Positions 1 to 5,747 of a stretch of DNA of 6,807 nt are shown one piece after another. Within the stretch, counting starts at the first letter, position 1. Each line of letters starts with the position of its first letter. The notes beneath the pieces were generated by a model, which saw nothing but the letters and a program-made list of their open reading frames with translations, ran no database searches and had not been told where the DNA came from. Origin of the DNA: Alphaproteobacteria bacterium (GTDB lineage Bacteria; Pseudomonadota; Alphaproteobacteria; RS24). The position numbers and the translations under genes are program-made. The stretch covers positions 1 to 6,807 of the forward strand of contig JAKMCZ010000119.1 of NCBI GenBank assembly GCA_022428185.1, written 5' to 3'.

Positions 1-1606
1 CGATCCGGTAAACACTGCGCCGCATAGTTGGACGGTCAAGCCGGGCGCCATCATGGTGGACGGCAAGGTGAAAGCCATTCAAGTCGCCAATTTCTTCGGC
101 GATGTCGATGCATTTGACCCAAGCAAAAGAGGCTTCAGCGACAGCGTTGACAAGCTTTATTCCGAAAACGCGGAACAAGGGAATCGCTTCCCTGCCCGCG
201 CCAAATTCCGTGATATTCCGTTGGAAGGGCAACTGGCATTTGACGTTGACCCTGAAACACTGCCGCCGGGATTGACATTTGACGGCCAGAAAATATCCGG
301 CCGCCCGCAAGTCGGCGGTGAGTTCCCTATTCGCATGATTGCGACAGACGGGCGTGGGGAAACGGCGGAGGCAATCTACACATTGTTTGTCGGCATGCCG
401 GTGACCGAACCTGTTATCGAGACACCGACCACTGAGCCGAAACCGCGCGAAGAGATTAAGCCGGAGGAAAAAACCCCTGACTTAGCCGACCATGATTTGC
501 CGAAAGTTCTGAAGGTCAATCCGAAAAGGGATGCGACCATTCCATTGCGTGAGCAAATTAGGCCCGAACCGGTCATTGATGAAAGCGCCGGTGCCGATGT
601 TGGCAATGCTGCCGGTCTTGCCGATGACAATTGGATGAACACGACGGTCAGCTCTGAACAAGACGTCTCAGGCAATATCCGCGTTATTGATTTGAAAGTC
701 GAAGGGAAAGACATCGCCGTTCAAATTACCGATCAAGCGGTTGACCAAGCTGAGACCTTTAAGGGTGAGATGGCCGATGGGTCGAAATTGCCGGATTGGG
801 TCAAAGTTGACCCGAGCACCGGCCTGACAACTGCAGAACCGCCGCAAGGGGCTGCGTCGATTGAAATGCGCGTCATCGCCGAGGATAGCTCGGGCAATGA
901 GCGGGCCATTGATTTGGTGCTCAACCCCGAAGCCTTGCGTGAGCAGACGCAAGAGAGCGAGAAAACACCACGCGAAGAGCGCCGTGAAGCGCGCCAAGAA
1001 CGGCGCGAGGCCCGCATTGAGGCGCGCGAGGAACGCCGCGCTGAACGCGCTGAGAACCGCGCCATTAGAGAAATCACCCGCGCCACTAGCGAGGTCAGTG
1101 TGCTGTCCGATGGCCGTGTGCAATTCGCTGAGGGTCTGACCGCTGCCGGCGAAGGGGCCATGCAACTGATGCGTATGGTAGCAGCGCCGGAAGCAGTGAC
1201 CATTGAAATTACCGATGAAGCGCGGGTTGAAACGACGCGCTATGAAATCCGCCAGCAAGACGGCACGGCCGCGCCTGATTGGGTGCAGGTCAATGCCGCC
1301 ACCGGCGAATTGATTATCGAAGCTGAGCAAAATACCGGCACGTTGCAACTGACACTGGTTGCGGTTGACGGCAGCGAACAACGCAGCATCGATCTTGAGG
1401 TCAATCTCGACCAAATGCGCGAGGATGAGGACGAGCAAATCGAAGAAGTGCTGGAAGGTGCGGAAGAGATTGAAGACGAAGAGGCAACCTCACCAGATGA
1501 ACAAGAACTTGGCCAATTCCTGCCACTCGATGTGCAAATCGATGCCGCACTGGCCGAAAATAATTACGGACAAGTCTTGCAAACAGCCATGCAGTCGCGC
1601 GTATAA
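1..1606 (+). CDS. C-terminal part of a large Ig/cadherin-like repeat protein (5' end outside window)
   Basis: The reading frame is open from base 2, 17 codons before the first ATG at 53, so this is the 3' end of a longer gene. Residues are counted from that ATG (517 to the stop). About 51-114 form a dystroglycan/cadherin-like Ig fold (LPPGL, ISGRP, ATDGRGE). About 115-175 are a Pro/Glu-rich linker. About 206-291 form a second Ig-like module (DGSKLPDWVKVDPSTG), 294-342 an Arg/Glu-rich helix and 345-452 a third Ig-like module (DGTAAPDWVQVNAATG). About 453-485 are very acidic, and a short helix-prone tail ends the protein. I see no RTX nonapeptides, LPXTG, PEP-CTERM or beta-barrel signature, so it is not a standard type I substrate or autotransporter. 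Seven bases separate it from the adaptor gene downstream, which suggests it is the cargo or partner of the adaptor cluster. A giant surface or adhesin-like protein is the likeliest role, by inference. Domain calls are fairly sure; function is not. Confidence 0.85.
   Translation, partial: DPVNTAPHSWTVKPGAIMVDGKVKAIQVANFFGDVDAFDPSKRGFSDSVDKLYSENAEQGNRFPARAKFRDIPLEGQLAFDVDPETLPPGLTFDGQKISGRPQVGGEFPIRMIATDGRGETAEAIYTLFVGMPVTEPVIETPTTEPKPREEIKPEEKTPDLADHDLPKVLKVNPKRDATIPLREQIRPEPVIDESAGADVGNAAGLADDNWMNTTVSSEQDVSGNIRVIDLKVEGKDIAVQITDQAVDQAETFKGEMADGSKLPDWVKVDPSTGLTTAEPPQGAASIEMRVIAEDSSGNERAIDLVLNPEALREQTQESEKTPREERREARQERREARIEAREERRAERAENRAIREITRATSEVSVLSDGRVQFAEGLTAAGEGAMQLMRMVAAPEAVTIEITDEARVETTRYEIRQQDGTAAPDWVQVNAATGELIIEAEQNTGTLQLTLVAVDGSEQRSIDLEVNLDQMREDEDEQIEEVLEGAEEIEDEEATSPDEQELGQFLPLDVQIDAALAENNYGQVLQTAMQSRV
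668..1408 (+). repeat. Two diverged protein-level repeats: Ig-like module followed by a charged segment
   Basis: Copy A codes at about 668-925 and copy B at about 1085-1408. Their C-terminal halves align without difficulty: DGSKLPDWVKVDPSTG with DGTAAPDWVQVNAATG, then AIDLVLNPEALRE with SIDLEVNLDQMRE. Each copy is followed at once by a highly charged stretch, Arg/Glu after A and Asp/Glu after B. The unit is therefore Ig module plus charged linker. The DNA has diverged, so this is an old duplication and not a recent tandem repeat. Confidence 0.7.
932..1078 (+). other. Arg/Glu-rich segment, likely single alpha-helix or coiled-coil stalk
   Basis: About 49 residues between two Ig-like modules are almost entirely R, E, A and Q (for example REERREARQERREAR), with closely spaced opposite charges and no Pro or Gly in the core. 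Such sequences typically form a rigid charged single helix or a coiled coil. It lies inside the large repeat protein and probably acts as a spacer or docking rod; that role is inference. Confidence 0.6.
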
Positions 1607-1607
1607 T
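1577..1607 (+). promoter_or_regulatory. Candidate internal promoter giving a leaderless transcript
   Basis: A perfect TATAAT lies at 1602-1607 across the stop codon of the repeat-protein gene. It is followed by exactly six bases (AACTCA) and then the ATG at 1614, so transcription would start at or next to the A of the start codon. TTGCAA at 1577-1582 could be a -35 element, but matches the sigma-70 consensus at only four of six bases with a long 19-bp spacer. No Shine-Dalgarno sequence is visible before the ATG, which fits a leaderless message. The evidence is pattern only; a chance match is possible. Confidence 0.35.
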
Positions 1608-1613
1608 AACTCA

Positions 1614-2336
1614 ATGAGTAAAATTCGGTTGCGTCTGTTTGGTATTGTTTTGGCATTTATCTGTGCCCCCCCCGCCTATGCAGAAGACTTCTCGGCGCGT
1701 GGCTTGGTGAAGGCAAAATCGCATGCCGTTCTGGCCAGTGAAATCGGTGCAGTTGTCAGCAAGACGCCCTTTCGCAGCGGTGACACTTTCAAAAAAGGCG
1801 ACACGCTTATCGGCTTTGATTGCCGCTTGCTGAAAAGCCAGAAAGATAAGGTTGATGCGCAAACCAAAGCCTCAAAAGCGCAATTGGCCAATGCCCGCGA
1901 CCTTGAGAAAATGCGTTCCATCGGCGCGCTGGATGTCACCCTCGCCAAAGCGGAATATGACAAGGCGCGCGCTGAATTAAAAATCGCTAGTCTAAATGTC
2001 GAGCGCTGCACGGTGAAAGCGCCGTTTGACGGCACGGTGGTTCAGCTTTTGGTCAATGCCTTTGAAAGCGTTGATTTGCGCCGCAATCTTATCGAAATCG
2101 TTTCATCATCGGCCCTTGAGGTGGAAATCATCGCACCGGCCGATTGGCTGAAGCGGGTTTCCAGCGGCCAAACGGCGCGCATGGATATTGATGAATTGGG
2201 CATTTCAAGTGACGTGAAAATCATCGCCATGGGTGGCGCGGTTGACCCGGTCAGCCAAACCGTTCTCATTCGCGCCGACTTTACCGATTTGCCAAAGGAT
2301 ATTCTGCCCGGCATGAGCGGCGTGGTGCGGCCATGA
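1614..2336 (+). CDS. Secreted periplasmic adaptor (HlyD/MFP family), 240 aa
   Basis: The ATG at 1614 is chosen because it directly precedes a clear Sec signal peptide: a basic start (MSKIRLRL), a hydrophobic core and an AYA cleavage site after residue 23. The longer frame from 1359 would overlap the upstream gene by about 250 bases and bury this signal. The mature protein has the membrane-fusion-protein layout. A first lipoyl/biotinyl half lies at about 38-70 (FRSGDTFKKGDTLIGFDC), a short helical hairpin at 71-131, a second lipoyl half at 132-163 (CTVKAPFDGTVV) and a beta-barrel part from 168 to the end. It has no transmembrane anchor and no lipobox, so it should be soluble in the periplasm. 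At 240 residues it is short for RND-type adaptors and lacks an extended membrane-proximal domain. C70 and C132 sit at the two sides of the hairpin base. Its stop overlaps the next start (ATGA), indicating coupled translation. It probably bridges inner and outer membrane components of the exporter; the substrate is unknown. Confidence 0.85.
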   Translation: MSKIRLRLFGIVLAFICAPPAYAEDFSARGLVKAKSHAVLASEIGAVVSKTPFRSGDTFKKGDTLIGFDCRLLKSQKDKVDAQTKASKAQLANARDLEKMRSIGALDVTLAKAEYDKARAELKIASLNVERCTVKAPFDGTVVQLLVNAFESVDLRRNLIEIVSSSALEVEIIAPADWLKRVSSGQTARMDIDELGISSDVKIIAMGGAVDPVSQTVLIRADFTDLPKDILPGMSGVVRP

Positions 2337-3646
2337 TTGACGATAAGGCCGCCGATTTAGGAAAGCTGCTGTCGCTTGAGGAAGAAGTGCGACAAGCCGA
2401 GAACCTGGCCGCCCTGACCCCGCTTATCTGCAATCGCAGCCGCGATATTGTCGATTATACGCAAGCTGCACTGGCCGTGACCGGCGCCAGCGGGCAAATC
2501 CGCGTCACCGGTTTTTCCGATATTGCCATTCTCGATCGCACCGCCCCGCTGGTCGCTTGGTTGGAAGGCCAGCTCAAGAAAATCAGTGCCAACACAGACA
2601 TTTTGCAGCCGACAGCGGAAGACCATAAAGCTGTGGCCGATTTGATACCCGAAAATATCTTGATAATTCCCCTGCGCGCGGCCAGTAACGGGCTGTTTGG
2701 CGCTTTTATCGTCACCCGCACGCTCGCGTTTTCTGATGGCGATAAATCGGTTTTGAGCCACCTTGCCTCGGTTTATGGCCACGCGCTGGCGACGCACAGC
2801 GACACACCGCTTTGGCTGCGCGTGCGCGCGCGCCTATCGGGGCGGCGCAAATGGGCCATTGCCGCCGCCACGCTTTTGACTGCTTTAATCCCGATGCGAT
2901 TGACCGCCGTAGCACCGGCACAAATTACGCCTACCGAACCGTTTATCGTCGCCGCGCCGATGCAGGGCGTGGTCGATCGCATATTGGTCAAGCCGAATGA
3001 AAAGGTCAGCAGCGGCACGCCTTTGCTGCAATTGATCGATGTCGAGCTAAAGAGCCGGCTCGCGGTGGCGCAACGCGCCTTTCGGATTGCTGAGGCGGAA
3101 TTATTACGCGGGCGACAGCTTGCTTTTTCCAATGCCGATGACAAAGCACAATTGGCCGAACTGACCGCGCAAGTCGAACTGCGCCGTGCCGAGATGGATT
3201 TCGCGCAAGACCAACTGGCGCGCGCCACCGTCACGGCGCCGAATGGCGGATTGATCATCCTTGACGACCCGCGCAAATGGCAAGGCCGCCCAGTTGTTGC
3301 CGGCGAGCAAATTATGAAACTGGCGCAACCGCAATTAGTCGAGGTTGAAGTATTGGTGCCGGTAACCGACGCGGTTACGCTCTCGGAAGGCAACCGCGTT
3401 GATATTTTCCTCGATATTAACCCGCTGAAACGCTATCGCGGCGCGGTCACCCGCGTGCCTTATCAATCCAGTGTCACCGAAGCGGGTGTGCTCGCTTATT
3501 CGGTGCGCGCCACATTGGTGGATGATAAAACCATGCCGCGCATTGGCTTACGCGGCTCGGCCCGCGTGCATGGCCCGCGCACCACATTGTTTTACTTCCT
3601 GTTCCGCCGCCCGATTACCGCCCTGCGCCAAATCATAGGGGTGTAA
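2333..3646 (+). CDS. GAF domain - transmembrane - HlyD-type adaptor fusion, 437 aa
   Basis: The start ATG overlaps the stop of the preceding adaptor gene (ATGA, 2333-2336) and has no strong Shine-Dalgarno, so translation is probably coupled. Residues about 25-152 look like a GAF-type sensor fold, with strands such as ENILIIPLRAASNGLFGAFIV and a final helix near 137-152. A basic stretch (RVRARLSGRRK) precedes one membrane helix at about 174-190, which by the positive-inside rule puts GAF in the cytoplasm and the rest in the periplasm. The periplasmic part is HlyD-like. It has a first lipoyl half at 208-239 (APMQGVVDRILVKPNEKVSSG), a coiled-coil hairpin at 240-298, a second lipoyl half at 298-330 (TVTAPNGGLIIL) and a barrel-like part at 335-412. 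The last 20 residues are hydrophobic and basic. The GAF assignment rests on fold pattern, not on a signature residue, and its ligand cannot be guessed. A role in tuning export from a cytoplasmic signal is inference. Confidence 0.85.
   Translation: MIDDKAADLGKLLSLEEEVRQAENLAALTPLICNRSRDIVDYTQAALAVTGASGQIRVTGFSDIAILDRTAPLVAWLEGQLKKISANTDILQPTAEDHKAVADLIPENILIIPLRAASNGLFGAFIVTRTLAFSDGDKSVLSHLASVYGHALATHSDTPLWLRVRARLSGRRKWAIAAATLLTALIPMRLTAVAPAQITPTEPFIVAAPMQGVVDRILVKPNEKVSSGTPLLQLIDVELKSRLAVAQRAFRIAEAELLRGRQLAFSNADDKAQLAELTAQVELRRAEMDFAQDQLARATVTAPNGGLIILDDPRKWQGRPVVAGEQIMKLAQPQLVEVEVLVPVTDAVTLSEGNRVDIFLDINPLKRYRGAVTRVPYQSSVTEAGVLAYSVRATLVDDKTMPRIGLRGSARVHGPRTTLFYFLFRRPITALRQIIGV
3637..3641 (+). 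promoter_or_regulatory. Shine-Dalgarno supporting a GTG start
   Basis: AGGGG lies six bases before the GTG at 3648, inside the last codons of the GAF-adaptor gene. An in-frame TAG at 3636-3638 rules out any start further upstream, and no other likely start codon lies between, so GTG 3648 is well supported. This is the only clear ribosome binding site in the plus-strand cluster. Confidence 0.65.
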
Positions 3647-3647
3647 A

Positions 3648-5744
3648 GTGGATATTCCTCTGCTTCGTCAAGATTTGCGGCTGCTGCCCGGCGGCAAGGA
3701 TGAGGCCGGTGAGAATGAGTGGCTGCTCTACGACCCGCTTCGTCATCAATATTTTGCCTTAAGCCGCACGGCTCTCTTGCTGCTGCGCTTTCTGCCGAAA
3801 ATCACCTCGATCGATGAGTTAAGGGCTATGCTGTCGAATAATGATGCACAAGTTGACGACCATGAGATTGAGCAATTTCTGACTTTTGTGCGCGATAATT
3901 TTCTTGCTGTCGGCAGCGACCGCGCCCATGTCGAGAAAATTTCAGCGGCACAAAAGGCGCGCCAGAGAAATTGGTTCATGTGGCTTGTGCATAATTATCT
4001 GTTCATCAAAATTCCGCTGATACGCCCTGAGCGTTTTCTTGACGGCCTGCTGGCCCTCATGCGTCCGTTCGCCGGTAAAACTGTGCGCACCGCGGTTTAC
4101 GGCCTCGGCGTTTACGGAGTTTTTTCGCTGTTTTGGCAGTGGGAAAGTTTCGTCACTACATTTGATTATTTCTTCAATCTGCAGGGGCTGATTTATTTTG
4201 GATTGGCCATGGTTGCGGTCAAAATCGCGCATGAATTGGGTCACGCCCTTGTCGCCAAACATCACGGTTTGCGCGTCAGCTCCATGGGCATCGCCCTATT
4301 GGTGCTGTTTCCCGTGCTCTACACCGACAATACCGATGCCTGGCGCTTGACCGATCAGCGTAAGAAATTGCAAATCGTTATGGCCGGTCTGATGGTCGAG
4401 CTCCACATCGCCCTACTCGCCCTGTTCAGTTGGGCCGTGCTGCAAGACGGCCCGGCACGTAGCGCCGCCTTCTTTCTCGCTACCACCAGCATTGTCGGCT
4501 CTTTATTGGTCAATCTCAGCCCGTTTATGCGCTTTGACGGCTATTATGCGCTGGCCGATTTCCTTGGCATGCAGAATTTGCAACCGCGCGCCTTTGAGCT
4601 GGCGCGCTGGCAATTGCGGCAATGGCTGTTCGGCTTGCCGGAAAACGCGCCGGAGCCGTTCGCCACGTCCAAACATTACTTCCTCGTTTTCTACAGCTTC
4701 GCCACCTGGATTTATCGCTTCTTCCTATTTCTCGGCATCGCCCTGCTGGTCTATTTCTTTGCCTTTAAGCTGCTTGGCATTTTTCTGTTCGCCGTTGAAA
4801 TCGTCTGGTTTATCGGTCGGCCGGTTTATGCCGAGATAAGACGCTGGTGGGCGCGCCGCGCCATATTCTCCCTGAACCGCCAAACGCGCCGTAGCATGCT
4901 GGCATTACTCGCCTTTTTGGTTTTGGCCTTCGCGCCGTGGCGCACCTCCATCAGCGCACCGGCGCTTATTGAAAGCACGTTGAAAGCGCCCATCCATCTG
5001 CCCAACGCGGCGCAAGTCACCGCGCTGCATATTGCCAATGGGCAGTCGGTTGCAGAAGGTGACCGACTTTTGACTGCCATCAATCCGGCACTCGACCATC
5101 AGATTGAACTGGCCGAGCGCCGAACCCGCCTGTTACAACTTGAAGTCCGGCGCTATGCCGCATCGCCGGAAAATTTACGCGACAAGCTGGTCAGCGAGCA
5201 GCGATTGGCGGAAGCGCAATCGCGCCTTAACGGCCTTTTGCAACGGCGTAATGAATTGCAATTGCGCGCCCCATCATCGGGCATTGTCCAATTCACCCGT
5301 CACCTTGCGGTCGGACACTGGCTGGAGCCAGAGCAGGAATTATTTTTCATTTTCGAGCCGCGCCAGAGCCAGATTGTGTCTTTTGCCGATGAAGCGCAGA
5401 TGCACCGCGTCAAAAATGGTGCTGAAGCCAAGTTTATTGCGCATGACGGTATTCATGGCGGTTTCGCAGCACGCCTCACCGGCATTGATGATAGTGCCAT
5501 TGAGCAACTGGCCTATCCTGAATTGTCGTCGATTAATGGCGGAGCGATTGCCGTGCATGTGGAAGGCGCCGGCGACAAGACCGTCGATGCGCATTACAAG
5601 CTGCGGGCCGAATTGCTGAACCCGCCGACACAGGTCAGCGCCAATATTATCGGCACATTGCATATTGAAACAGCGCCCTATGCGCCAATGGCCAATTTAT
5701 GGCGCGCTACCGGGGCCTTGCTGCTGCGCGAAAGCGGTTTTTAG
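3648..5744 (+). CDS. M50/site-2-protease-like membrane protein with PqqD-like N-terminus and HlyD-like C-terminus, 698 aa
   Basis: Translation starts at GTG, one base after the upstream stop and preceded by a good Shine-Dalgarno. Residues about 5-88 resemble the PqqD/RRE-like fold that heads many M50 proteins of this type (WLLYDPLRHQYFALSRTA, then helices). About eight membrane segments span 146-430. HELGH at 195-199 is the M50 zinc motif (H195, H199, catalytic E196). FDGYY with D297 matches the second, DG-type motif that supplies the third zinc ligand in site-2 proteases, so the active site looks intact. After the last helix the periplasmic part is adaptor-like: a lipoyl half at 443-482 (LKAPIHLPNAAQVTALHIAN), a helical hairpin at about 483-538, a second lipoyl half at 537-570 and a barrel-like region to about 680. 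This combination matches proteins annotated as site-2 protease/HlyD family and distantly YydH-like. It takes the pump's place in a cluster with no ATPase. Whether it cleaves a partner, senses, or only scaffolds is unknown. Confidence 0.88.
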   Translation: MDIPLLRQDLRLLPGGKDEAGENEWLLYDPLRHQYFALSRTALLLLRFLPKITSIDELRAMLSNNDAQVDDHEIEQFLTFVRDNFLAVGSDRAHVEKISAAQKARQRNWFMWLVHNYLFIKIPLIRPERFLDGLLALMRPFAGKTVRTAVYGLGVYGVFSLFWQWESFVTTFDYFFNLQGLIYFGLAMVAVKIAHELGHALVAKHHGLRVSSMGIALLVLFPVLYTDNTDAWRLTDQRKKLQIVMAGLMVELHIALLALFSWAVLQDGPARSAAFFLATTSIVGSLLVNLSPFMRFDGYYALADFLGMQNLQPRAFELARWQLRQWLFGLPENAPEPFATSKHYFLVFYSFATWIYRFFLFLGIALLVYFFAFKLLGIFLFAVEIVWFIGRPVYAEIRRWWARRAIFSLNRQTRRSMLALLAFLVLAFAPWRTSISAPALIESTLKAPIHLPNAAQVTALHIANGQSVAEGDRLLTAINPALDHQIELAERRTRLLQLEVRRYAASPENLRDKLVSEQRLAEAQSRLNGLLQRRNELQLRAPSSGIVQFTRHLAVGHWLEPEQELFFIFEPRQSQIVSFADEAQMHRVKNGAEAKFIAHDGIHGGFAARLTGIDDSAIEQLAYPELSSINGGAIAVHVEGAGDKTVDAHYKLRAELLNPPTQVSANIIGTLHIETAPYAPMANLWRATGALLLRESGF
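5723..5742 (+). terminator. Weak candidate intrinsic terminator overlapping the M50 gene end
   Basis: A short stem (5724-5727 with 5734-5737, including one G-T pair, extendable by a second G-T pair at 5723/5738) is followed by five T at 5738-5742, running into the TAG stop. The stem has only four to five pairs, so it is far weaker than a typical intrinsic terminator. It is listed because the convergent gene leaves just 3 bp of intergenic space and nothing better is present. Confidence 0.2.
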
Positions 5745-5747
5745 AAT

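Noticed and set aside
53..55. ATG at 53 as the true start of the repeat protein
   Set aside because: The frame stays open to the window edge, no ribosome site or signal peptide is seen, and the protein begins in mid-domain.
861..1139. Plus-strand open frame of 92 codons, rich in Arg and Ala
   Set aside because: It is a frame-shifted shadow of the Arg/Glu-rich helix coding region and has no independent signal.
668..1438. Minus-strand open frame of 256 codons opposite the repeat protein
   Set aside because: It lies wholly antisense to a gene with clear domains, shows no recognisable domain, and its openness follows from the Arg/Glu/Ala-rich codons on the other strand.
1359..1613. Extended N-terminus of the small adaptor starting at 1359
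   Set aside because: The extra 85 residues overlap the end of the repeat-protein gene and have biased, domain-free composition; the signal peptide begins exactly at the ATG at 1614.
1662..1664. Cys17 of the small adaptor as a lipoprotein attachment site
   Set aside because: The preceding residues are A-F-I, and Ile before the Cys does not fit a lipobox; the AYA site six residues later fits signal peptidase I.
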